From Aquarana catesbeiana (Eukaryota > Chordata > Amphibia > Anura > Ranidae), in assembly GCF_042186555.1 (NCBI RefSeq), contig NC_133335.1, forward strand, positions 173,287,919 to 173,351,918: DNA of 64,000 nucleotides, written 5' to 3'. Below the pieces are notes generated by a model. The model had not been told where the DNA came from and did not search any database. It saw only the letters and a program-made list of their open reading frames with translations. Within the stretch, counting starts at the first letter, position 1, and each line of letters begins with the position of its first letter. Made by a program: the position numbers and the translations under genes. This document shows positions 38,088-48,800 of this stretch, piece by piece.

Positions 38088-38210
38088 CCATGCAGAAAAA
38101 GTCAGTAGAACAGCGCCTGCATCCAATCCACCACAGTGGGAGATTTGTCCATCCACACTGTGTAGCATAGATGGAGAAATTTGTTAAGATTTTTTTTATT
38201 CAGCCTTAAA
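38043..38210. repeat. (AAT)n microsatellite and fragment of an unassigned repeat
   Basis: AAT repeats occupy 38049-38083. The following AGATTTGTCCATCCACACTG...TTCAGCCTT is shared with 41373-41435 in intron 1, so both belong to one dispersed family. Confidence 0.65.
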
Positions 38211-38274
38211 AAAATGTATGGTCGCTTTAAGGTTGGAGAAGCACATTTATTAAATAAAAGCAGAAAAGTCTCAC

Positions 38275-38354
38275 CAGCAGCAGCAATCCCGATTAAAACA
38301 GATAACGTGTAAAATGACCAGGTATATGGCTGGATGAACATTGCAATATAGGCA
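38275..38354 (-). CDS. MFSD11: MFSD11 coding exon 4
   Basis: 80 bases: T completing the serine, 26 codons (AYIAMFIQPYTWSFY...IGIAAA), then G before GTGAGA. The YIA.FIQP.WSFYT motif is characteristic of MFSD11. Acceptor TTTTAG. Intron 3 is 1,257 bp and intron 4, on the far side, about 14.1 kb. Confidence 0.92.
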
Positions 38355-38359
38355 CTAAA

Positions 38360-39610
38360 AGAAAACAGAAGTCGTCAGTGTGATTAAATAATTCATGTTG
38401 TCGTGTTTGTTTGGCTCTTACCATATGCAGTGAGGTGTTCCAACGTTATAGGAAAGCATACAACTATTTCAGAATTAAATACATGAGATAAAACCATGGA
38501 AAAAAGGAAAAAGATCCATACATGTATATGCCATAATATCAAGGGGGTGGGTGGAAGACAGGCACTACACAAAAAAAGTATGTTAAAGTGTATTTTGGTA
38601 TAGCTTCAGGACAGTGGTAATGATATTTGGGGCGGGGGGGGGGGGGGTTAGATACCTCCAGTACAGGCTGATCTGCAGAGAGAGCAAAGCTTTCCAATGC
38701 ATCCAATCATCTCCCACCACTCAGATTGGTTGGTTAGGGTTGTTAGTTGCTGCCCTTTTTTTTTTTTTTTTTTTTTGCTGTAATACCCCATTAACATGGT
38801 TGTCATTTTTAACACAGTGAAATTGTTTACCATATACAGACAGTACACTTTCATATGTCGCTATCAGCATTCTTGATAAATGAGTGCTACAAAGCTCACA
38901 AGCACATTACAGCTTGATTGTACAACCCCCCCTTTTTGGTCATTCTAAAATCAGATTGTAATGTGTATGGCCAAATTAATTCTGCATACTGACAGATGCA
39001 AACAGATTATCTGACCACCAAAAGATCTTTCATACAAAAGCCTAACCATGTTCTGCTGGGGGGCATGCTGCAAGAGTAATAATGGTTTGAATCACAGAGT
39101 GTGGCCTTAACCCACAATTAAACAACATGGCTAAGACAGTAGGATCAGGCAGAAGCACATTTTGAAACAGATTCTGCAGCCAAAGCAAGTAAAGTTACCA
39201 CACTTTGGGGTGCATTTGTCAAACTTTCTCAAGAGTACAGCACAATAGTAAGACCCCTCTTATTAGAAATATATTCAGAAAGAGAAGACAAGACATACAT
39301 GCCTGAGAATGTGGCAGCCCAGTTCAGCGTGCACCAGCCTGATCGCTCCTGGGATTTTAAGAGAAAAGAGACAACTACCAGGACAGTCACCAGCTCTCTG
39401 CTCAGTGAAGACAGAGAACCAAGCAATAAGCAGTTTTTGATCACTCAATTCTCGGTCTTAACAGCAGCGGGGGACAGATGCAGCATCCACCTAGGCAAGT
39501 ATAATATTTTTTTTTTTTTTAACTTCTGTTTTAAGTTTCATGGTCGATTCCACTACTGAGCATTATAATCAGATTGAATGCAGTTGTAATATTTAAAGAG
39601 CAGATACTCA
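38360..39610. other. Intron 3
   Basis: Spans nearly all of the 1,257-bp intron between exons 3 and 4. Contains a G run (38634-38647) and an 18-base T run. No transposon ends recognised; it looks like ordinary unique intron. Confidence 0.6.
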
Positions 39611-39611
39611 C

Positions 39612-39719
39612 CTATAAAATAAACCACTTGCGAACATTGAAAGTTGACAGCCAATCAAGGCAACTACAGAAGGAGCTATAAGATTGGAAGCTGAAAACAC
39701 TCCATATATGATGGCCATG
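39612..39719 (-). CDS. MFSD11: MFSD11 coding exon 3
   Basis: 108 bases: one base finishing the split serine, 35 codons (MAIIYGVFSASN...ASGLFY), then AG before GTGAGT. It covers the second and third membrane segments. The acceptor CACAG follows an almost pure T tract on the sense strand (A-run at 39727-39753 on the plus strand). The phases on both sides match exons 2 and 4. Intron 2 is 1,109 bp. Confidence 0.92.
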   Translation of the reverse strand, partial: HGHHIWSVFSFQSYSSFCSCLDWLSTFNVRKWFIL

Positions 39720-40463
39720 CTGTGAAAAAAAGAAAAAAAAAAAAAAAAAAAAACACACAAATTATGTTTCGTGTATGCAGTAGCATTCTAAAAACAGACT
39801 TCTGTAGTAGTCTTAGATTACAATATTTAAAAAAAAAAAAAAAAAAAAAACCACCACACCCCTTTTTTCAGTCAAAACTGTTAAAAGCATATCAGTTTTA
39901 TTTAATGCTTGGCAAAGCAAAACAAACTGAAAAAAAATTAAAATCTACTTCCTCCCCAGTGCACCACATACATGTTAGCATGTATCACAATGTAAAAACC
40001 TGTCCCCCAGAAGCTTCTCTATGTTCATGTCACATCATGTGACTGCAAAATTATTACTCCCCTGTGCTCATGAGCAGCTGTGTCTGGTAAAGGAAGGGGG
40101 TTAACATAATTACACTGAAGAACCAGAACTTTGCAGTCATGTGATTGCATTAAAAAAAAAAAAAAGAAGGAAGATGGGAAGAGAGGTATTTACATTGTGA
40201 TATATGCTAAAATGTACACCGGACACTGGGGGAAGAAGCATTTTAAAGTAGGTTTGTTTGCCTCTCTTTCTACTTGTACTGTTGCATTTGACATCAGCTG
40301 AAAAGCTACAGAAATCATTTGAAATTCATTGACAGGTGCATTTAAACTGCAGCCAACCTTCTGACCTGTAAGCTGCTTTTGCATTCCCACAGATTTGTAT
40401 TGGGGGAAGAAGCAGTTCTGATACCAACAAGGTAAGGGATCATAAATTAACCTCCTGACTTTA

Positions 40464-40608
40464 AGGCCCGATTCACTCCTATGCATTTTTAGTGCTTTTT
40501 GCATATTTGCACTACAGAACGTGTTCCATAGGAAACCATGTTAAATGGACTGTAGTGCAAATCTGCAAAATGCAAAAAGCACTAAAAATGCATAGGTGTG
40601 AATCCAGC
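40464..40608. repeat. Short foldback element (hairpin) in intron 2
   Basis: GATTCACTCCTATGCATTTT...AGTGCTTTTTGCA and its inverse TGCAAAAAGCACT...AAAATGCATAGGTGTGAATCC form a hairpin of about 145 bp with arms of about 60 bp. TTTGCACTACAG is also paired inside. No ORF. It would fold in the MFSD11 pre-mRNA, 220 bp from exon 2. Confidence 0.85.
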
Positions 40609-40828
40609 CGAATACAGTTGCAAAGTTTGCTGGACATTAACAGTTTCCTTGCCAACTTCGCTTGTCAAATGGGTCTGCACGTTAAAAAACTTTTTTGGTC
40701 ATACCAACAGGGTGATAGAGGATTTTACTATCCTTGCTGGAAACAAGTCATCTTATTAATGGCTTGAATTATCATCTCCTTTACTATAAATTTCAGAAGG
40801 TGTCCTTTTTAGGTGACATTTTACATAC

Positions 40829-40884
40829 CTTGTGTAGCCACTGCCACGGAATTCTGTGTTATTTAAACTGGAGATAACAGTTTG
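40829..40884 (-). CDS. MFSD11: MFSD11 coding exon 2
   Basis: 56 bases between a CACAG acceptor and an AG|GTATGT donor. It encodes 18 codons (QTVISSLNNT...GSGYT) and ends in phase 2, the last AG giving two bases of a serine codon. The family's conserved GSGYTSMAIIYG segment is split here. The upstream intron joins exon 1 in phase 0. A 145-bp foldback repeat lies about 220 bp downstream in intron 2. Confidence 0.92.
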
Positions 40885-40889
40885 CTGTG

Positions 40890-42215
40890 AGGAAGCAAGA
40901 AAAAAAAATTTATACAGGAGGTTAAAATATGAACAGAACATGTTCATTCTGCACCAGTCTCATGTCACTAAGCTGTCAGGAGCCCCTTTCTTTGAATTAT
41001 AATGTCTTGGTCTATTGTTTCCTTATAAACGGTAACACAATCAGTTCGAATCTATTTTTATTAGAAAGTTTTCAAAACCAATTCTATTTAAAATCAATTT
41101 CTACCAATAAAGCTATGCAACAACCATGCACAGAGTGACCTCAGCCTTCAGTCATTCAAAGTGACTGAAGGTCAGCCTAACTAATCTCATTCCTGATGAA
41201 CCTGTCAGCCATCTCCCGCCCACGATCCATCAATTGGAAAAAAACAAAAAACACACGCCGATTGGAACCTTGTTGGCCTTATAGCTGCTGCATCCAAATT
41301 AGATGGACCTGCTGTTTGGGCATTTTGACAGCCAGTGGGGCTGAGTGTCAGAATACAATTCCTGCAGCCGGAGATTTATCCATCTACACTGTGTAACGTG
41401 TATGGGAGATATTGTTAGTTCCTGCAGGCTGAACAGAAAAAAAAAAAAAAATCTATGTGTATGGCCAGCTTTAGCTTCAATGTCATCTCAATCTGTATTG
41501 ATAATCAAATGCCTTTATCTTCTGATTAGATATTTGATTAATAATACTACTTTTTTTTTCTCAGTATTATCTAAAATCCTATACCCCTGCCCTACAACCT
41601 ACCCTTCACATCACAATTCAGCTATGACCAGATTTCCAATCCTCCAAGAAAGTTATAGTAAAAAAAGATGGCTGCTTAGCGACTTGTGATTTCACCAACA
41701 GATGTGAAGACCAAGCTCTGAATTACAATGCCAGCAGGGTGCAGGTTTTAGAAGACTGTAAAAGTCAACATGACAAAGTTCGGGCTGTCACAAGGGTTTA
41801 CTAAATAGATTGAAGCTGCTATTCCAGCACTTTTGTGTTAAACTGGTGAATCTTCTTGCTTGCTGATTTGAAGTATCCTGAGGACAATTACCTCCCCTCA
41901 TCCCCATCTGTTCTTCAGAAAAGTATTAAGAAATGCAAAGTCTAGTTCCTATTAAACTCTATACTAAATGGAGAACAGCAGAGTTCCAGCATGAAGGCTT
42001 ACACCCCCACACAGAAAAGAGCAACGATCCTAGTTATGCATAGGGCTTCTGGAGAACATATTTTTTCTGCCTTGGTTATGTCAGTTTAATTTAAAAAATG
42101 AAAAATATCACTGGATATTTGCATGATAGGGGGGAAAAAAAACATCTTTTTTTTTTTATATATTTTTACACAATACTGACAGGGTAAGACTTAAATAAAT
42201 TTGATTTTGAGAGAG
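40890..42215. other. Start of intron 1, mostly unassigned
   Basis: Contains one dispersed-repeat copy (about 41150-41470, shared with 38110-38210). No other recognised element. Confidence 0.45.
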
Positions 42216-42428
<213 letters not shown>

Positions 42429-43113
42429 TACATTCCAGGGCGGTTGTATCTGTTCACACCGGTTTACTCTACGAATCACTCTGGACCTTAGGGTTCTATT
42501 CACTAGTCTCGGGTAAATTGAGATCCACTTTTATCATTAGTTCTTATTTGCACATTTAGGTTGATCATTATCACTTCTGCTTGGTGATTGTCTCATTTTA
42601 ACTATTCCAACATTTTTCAATTATATTGGCTTGGTCCTCACTGATACTCTCCACTATCCCCCTGTCCCATCCTTTACCGAGTATAGGACATATTGCACAC
42701 TGTAAATATATTATTTTTCTGTAGTACCCTTTGATGGTTCCAGCACATACAGTCACTTGATTATTTCTACCTTGGGGATTGCCCTCCCTGGATGTCATCT
42801 CTGCTGGGTCATGAGCTGTCCATGCCACATCAGCTCCTGGTGCTGAAGCCCTTAGTGGGATCTCTGGCTCTTAGTGACATACTTCTATCACGCAGGTATA
42901 TTTTGTAAATACTTCAGAGAGTAGAGTCTATACAGTTTTAGCTAAAGTCTGAGAAAAAGATTGTGAGGGAATTGAATGTGTAGGACTGCCAACAGCCTTT
43001 AATTATAGAAAGAGAGAACATGCAACTAGTGCAATAGGAGCCGCCCCCTTGGCCTTTTAAGGCAGAAATGGGAGTAATGATGTAAAAAGGCAACCAAGTG
43101 CCACTTTTATTAA

Positions 43114-43596
43114 AGCGGAGTTCCACACAAAAATGGAACTTCCACTTTTCGGAACCCTCCCCCCCTCCGGTGTCACATTTGGCACCTTTCAGGGGCGAGG
43201 GGGGTGCAGATACCTGTCTAAGACAGGTATTTGCACCCACTTCCGGCATAGACTCCCATGGGAGTCTATGCCTCTTCCTGTCCCTCCGCGCTGTCTGCTG
43301 GGAACACACAAGTCCCAGGAGATAGCGGGGACCAGTTACGATGCGCAGCGCGACTTGCGCATGCGCAGTAGGGAACCGGGAAGTGAAGCCGCAACACTTC
43401 ACTTCCTGAATCCCTCACCTAGGATGGCGGCGGCAGCTGCCGAGAACAGAGCGGGTTCTCAGCGTCGCCTGCCGACATCGCTGGACCCTGGGACAGGTAA
43501 GTGGCCATGTATTAAAAGTCAGCAGCTGCAGTATTTGTAGCTGCTGGCTTTTAATATTTTTTTTTTTTTTTAGGTTGATGTAGGTGGACCCCCGCT
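43114..43596. mobile_element. TTAA-flanked MITE, family C
   Basis: Flanked by TTAA at 43110-43113 and 43597-43600. Ends AGCGGAGTTCCAC and GTGGACCCCCGCT are inverted. The subterminal AGCAGCTGCAGTATTTGTAGCTGCT and CCCATGGGAGTCTATG hairpins are visible. GC-rich interior. No ORF for a transposase. Confidence 0.8.
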
Positions 43597-43699
43597 TTAA
43601 GTACAGAAGATTTTTTATCCTCAAAAAACAGTCACTTTAAAATATACAAAGTACACCAATTAATTAGTTATACATAGATATCTATATCAAACCCAAAAG

Positions 43700-44660
43700 C
43701 TAATAATCTAGGCACTGCCAGAGTCAAGCTGAGGTCAGTATATGAAGAATTGTAGCATGCATCCCGACATGTTGCAGAAATTTTTATTGGTACATATTTT
43801 CCTTCATCAGGGGAGATTTAGGTTTGGGTGACTTTATCTTTATCTGCAACATAGATATAGTACATAGTATTTGTACACTGGTACATGAAGACAGGTAATT
43901 TTATATAATGAGCTGTACGATATTTTAGGCCAAAAAAAAAAAAAAAGGTACTTACATACAGGGTTCATTAGAATAGCATAGAAAAATTTAATTCACAGGC
44001 CACCTCACCACCTGGCCTAAATGAGGCATTCAATTCCTGTCTCCCGGGCTTTGTTTCGGGGGGGTGTGAATTAAATTTATAGCCCCCTCTCTTCTCAAAC
44101 CCTGAATGTACCATCCTTAGCCATATTTTTATTTCTCTATCTTATTGGAGATTCAGCTTATGGGCCACTGTACCATCAGGCCCCAATAAAGCATTTGACT
44201 ATAAGATCTTTTTTTCTCTGAGATCTTTTCTGCTAGGGGGGTTGTGTATTTTAAATACGTCATTGATTTTTCACAGTATAGCTTTACAAGTATATGATTA
44301 CATTCATAATTGCATGTTTGCACTGTGGATGACCTACCCTATTGTCAATCATGTCTATTTGATATTTACCCGCCATGTATGTGTATTCAATTTATTTCAG
44401 ATTTCCTTTGTCGTTTTGTCATGGTCTTATTTCATTTTTTGTCAACTGTTTTTCCCTTTGGTTCTGTTTCTCCACTGTATACATCTTGGCTGCTATTGTT
44501 CTGTTTGGCCACTAGGTGGTGCACGATGCGTTCCTAGGGCTGTGCTATGCATTTATCCCTGTTCTGGTGACAGCTGTTAAAGTGTAGAGTTTCTCCTTCA
44601 TTTTTGTACCAGGTGACAAGGGTCACCGGAACAAAATTGTATGCGATTCTTCCAAGCAGA
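43700..44660 (-). repeat. Penelope-like non-coding segment (probable)
   Basis: Carries a hammerhead-like motif at 43762-43814 (minus). CUGAUGA is intact, stem I UCCC/GGGA pairs, but GAAA has become GCAA. To the right are AT-rich sequence and an open frame without known homology (44242-44580). Confidence 0.4.
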
Positions 44661-44693
44661 AGCACAATCAGCAATAAAAAAAAACAAAAAAAT

Positions 44694-44725
<32 letters not shown>

Positions 44726-45057
44726 CACCCGACTTATTCCAAAATGGATTACATTCATTTTCCTCAAAATTCTACAAACAATACCCCATAATGACATTGT
44801 GAAAGACGTTTGTTTGGAATCTTTGCAAGATTTATATAAAAAAATAAAAGTAAAAGGTCACATGTACATACGTATTCACAGCCTTTGCTCAATACTTTGC
44901 TGAAGCACCTTTGCCACCAATTACAGCCTCAAGTCTTTTTGCGTATGATGCTACAAACTATTTTTGGGCAGTTTCTCACATTCTTCTTTGCAGGACCTCT
45001 CAAGCTCCATCAGGTTGGATGGGGAGGGTTGGTGCACAGCCATTTTCAGAGATATTC

Positions 45058-45180
45058 ATAGTTACATAGTTAGGAAGGTTGAATAAAGACACCAGTCCAT
45101 CCAGTTCTACCTGAGTGAGTGTGGGTGTGTGTCTACAATTGTCCCTATCCCTGTACATTGTGTCTCATTAAGATGCTCAT
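45058..45180. repeat. Dispersed repeat (ATAGTTACATAGTTAG type)
   Basis: CATAGTTACATAGTTAGGAAGGTTGAATAAAGACACCAGTCCATCCAG is a pattern I associate with a common amphibian dispersed repeat. It adjoins the SINE on its tail side, so both may have arrived together. Class not known to me. Confidence 0.5.
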
Positions 45181-45525
45181 CTATTATTATTATTTAATTA
45201 AGGTACCTGTATAGCGCCGTCAATTTACACAGCGCTCCACACATACATCACACACTCACATTGGTCCCTACCCTCGAGGGGCCCACAATTTAATGTCCCC
45301 AACACACACCCATATACCAGGGCCAATTTTGGACAGAAGCCAGTTAACCTACCAACATGTCTTTAGAGTGTGGGAGGAAACCAGAGTACCCGGAGGAAAC
45401 CCACGCAGGCACAGGGAGAACATGCAAACTCCAGGCAGGTAGTGTCGTGGTTGGGATTCGAACCAGCAACCCTATTTACTGCTAGGCGAGAGTGCTACCC
45501 ACTACACCACTGTGCCGCCCACAGT
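45181..45525 (-). repeat. tRNA-derived SINE (V-SINE-like)
   Basis: Read on minus: head GGCACAGTGGTGTAGTGGG with an A box, TGGTTCGAATCCC as B box, then the conserved central GAGTTTGCATGTTCTCCC ... GTTTCCTCCGGGTAC block, and a tail GGCGCTATACAGGTACC with ATAATAAT repeats, like an L2-type LINE 3' end. Polymerase III promoter boxes are intact. Inserted in Tc1 D. Confidence 0.8.
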
Positions 45526-45885
45526 TCAAGGTTCAAGTCGGGGCTCTGGCTGGGCCACTCAAGGACATTCACAGAGTTGTTCTGTAGCCACTCCTTTGTT
45601 ATCTTGACTGTGTGCTTAGGGTCGTTGTGCTGTTGGAAGATGACCCTTCAACCCAGTCTAAGGTCCAGAGCGCTCTGGAGCAGGTTTTCATCAAGTTTGT
45701 CTCTGTACATTGCTTCTTTTATCTTTCCCTCAATCCTGACTAGTCTCCCAGTTCCTGCCACTGAAAAACAACCCCACAGCATGATGCTGCCACCAACATG
45801 CTTCACTGTAAGGATGGTATTGGCCAGGTGATGAGTGGTGCCATGTTTCCTCCAAACATGAAGCTTGCTATTCAGGCCAAAAAGT

Positions 45886-48800
45886 ACTAGTTACTTACCG
45901 GTAACTGTCTTTCTGGGAAATCTTCCAGGACGACAGGCCTGAGAGATGAGAGGCTCCTCCCCACAGGAAACACAATCAATCAACAGCTGTTTTAAGTCCA
46001 CACCCTTCCCCCTGATCCTCAGTTTGTAGAGAAGTAACTCCTGAACCTGGTTCACAAGGGAAATCATTCCTCATAGGTACTCACCTTCTAGTGTTCTAAA
46101 ATTTTCCCTCCTCCAACGGGTGGGAAGTAGGCCTGCCGTCCTGGAAGATTTCCCAGAAAGACAGTTACCGGTAAGTAACTAGTACTTTTCTCAAGTCATC
46201 TTCCAGGACGGCACACCTTAGAGGATAATCAAGTACCTCAGGCCTACCTTAGGGTGGGACCACTGCAAGACCCTCTTGGCGAACCTCGGTTCTGCAGTAA
46301 GCTTTACCTTTACTCCATATGCTTGATGAAGGTATCTTAGCTGGATCATGCGGCTGATCTGCCGGTCTACTCCACCGGTGTCCCTGCCTTCTCTGTTTCG
46401 GATACAGGATCTAGGTGGAGTGGGCTCTTAAAGATGGAATCAGAAAACATGTTAAACTTGTAGGTTATCAATGTTGCCTGTCACACATCTACCAACAATG
46501 GCCTAGTCTGCCTATAGGTGTTGTTTAGAACCACTAAAAAGATTAAATCGGAGACCTGTGTTGTAAGACAAGGACACTACATTGATTCATAAGGGGGCCT
46601 GTCTTAACACAACCCTGTCCAGGGAAATAAAACTGCCAAAAAAGGGGGGCCCCTGACAGACAACCCCTTTTTGTTCATTTTTATCTTTACGTCAGCAAAG
46701 ACTGAAGGGAAACCTACTTAAGGGAAATAGATTAACAAAAACTTAATCCCTGGGTTTAAGGCATGCCCAATCTATAGTTTTACTTACGCCTGAAAGCCTA
46801 CTCAGGAGAAGAACACTCATATTGCTACATCTAGTTTTGCTAGAAGGGCAAAATGAAGGCCATGCACCGAGCTGTAAGCTATTTGGTTGGGTATACATGT
46901 TTATACTTCATCTTCAGGCCATAAACTCCTCTGAACCGAACTTCCTAAGTTCTTATTAAACAGGGCGATTCATTATCGCCTTCCTCCAGTGACCCATAAC
47001 TCTACTGGGCTTTAACCCTAGGAAATGGCTCTGGCATCCCTGCATGTAAGGGGTCGAGGCTTTCTGACATGTGACATCTGCAGCCAGAACTCCTGGCCCT
47101 TCCACGGAAGAGAAGGCTGAAATACAAAAAGGTGATACATGTATTATTAATATCACAAATAAAAAAAATCATAGATTGTGGACATAGCACAATAGATTTA
47201 GACAGAAAGGACAAGCATAGACAACAATGTTGTGTATCTGAGTGTGACTAGCTAAACCAAAATATCAAATATGGGAAGAGACCCAAATCTGAACCTCACA
47301 GTCTGGTTTTCTGATGTGCGGCCAATATGTAAGCATTAAGACACAAACACACCTTAAATGCTGCGCATTTCTGAAGTGCAGCTAGCTAGGTCATAACTGG
47401 TAAATACAGAAAGGACGGGAACCCCCTTTTAGAGTGGTGTTTTACTGATGTATAGCAAAACAAGGCTATAAAGAGAAGACAGAAAGACCCAAACTTCTAT
47501 GTTGCGTATTTATGACGAACCACCAAGTACAGTTATAAGACAATCCTTCCTGTTATGCAGTTCTGTAGTGCAGTTACATAGAACCAACAGAGAAAGAACA
47601 CAAGCAACCTACAGCATTATGTTTTTCTGAAGTGCCATAAGGTAAGGCAATATGAAACAGAAAGCACCAACAAGCTTCAATGTTGAGTACTTCTGCTGTG
47701 CAGCAACATAAAAACAAAGAAACAACAGACAGCCTTTACAGCTGCGATCTTTCTGGTCTACTGCAAAATAAGGCAATAACTCCACAATGAGTATTCCTGC
47801 TGCGTTGCAAAACCTGAACCAGAAGGGACAGATAAGCTTAGGGTTCCCACACCCGTGCGACCCAACCTGCCACTTGGGACTGGGACTGCAATACGCATGA
47901 GAAGTCATATACTATGGCTTCCAAAGGGTACCATTCGTGACTGTGCGACTCCAGCAGTCCCTGCTTACGGAACCACAGACCTCAAGATTACACAGGTTGC
48001 AGGAAAAGCAGTTTTTGGGTCAAACAAACAAGGGGTCCCCATGCTGTGGCTCCCTGGAGGAGTGCAGCCAACAACCCCCTACTGTGTATACCTAAGAAAC
48101 AGCAAGGAAGATCAATGAGAAACACCACTTACTGCTGTGCCTTTCTGATATACGGACGATAAGGCAGTAAATATAGGACATACAGGACACAAACAATGTT
48201 CAATCTTTGTGTATGTCTGATGTGTAGCATATACCAATACTGAGCAGAGATGCCATCACCCTCAATGCGTCTCCCTGCTGAGCAGCAAAAACAAAATCAG
48301 AAAAAGACAAACAACCTTCACTGTTGTGTCCTTTCTGATATGCAGCCAATAAGGCAGTAAATGAAAGACATAAAGGACAGACAACCTTCAATCTTGTATG
48401 TGTCTGATGTGCAACAACAATCTTGAATAGAGATAGCACATCCATATTCAAGTGATTTGGCATGTGACTCAACATGTCAAATCGCATGCCTAAAATTGGC
48501 AGCCATTGCCGTTAATAGCACTGTCTGAATCAGCACTGGCCACTTTGTGGTGCTGCACTGATTACCAATGGCAGTATGTGTACTACCCCTGGCACAGGTT
48601 CAATTTTGTATTTTCCAACAAAATCAGGACCATCCATCATCACTGCTGCCCTTCTGATAAGCAACCAATAAGGCAGTAATACAGGACCCACAGACAGACC
48701 TCAATCTTGTATATCTCTGATGTGCAATAATATCACAGTTCTGAATAGAGATAGCACATCCATATTGAAGTGATTTGGCATGCGACTCAACATGTCAAAA

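Noticed and set aside
45450..45525. Possible tRNA gene
   Set aside because: A and B boxes are present, but the head continues into a SINE body and tail; the cloverleaf is not kept.
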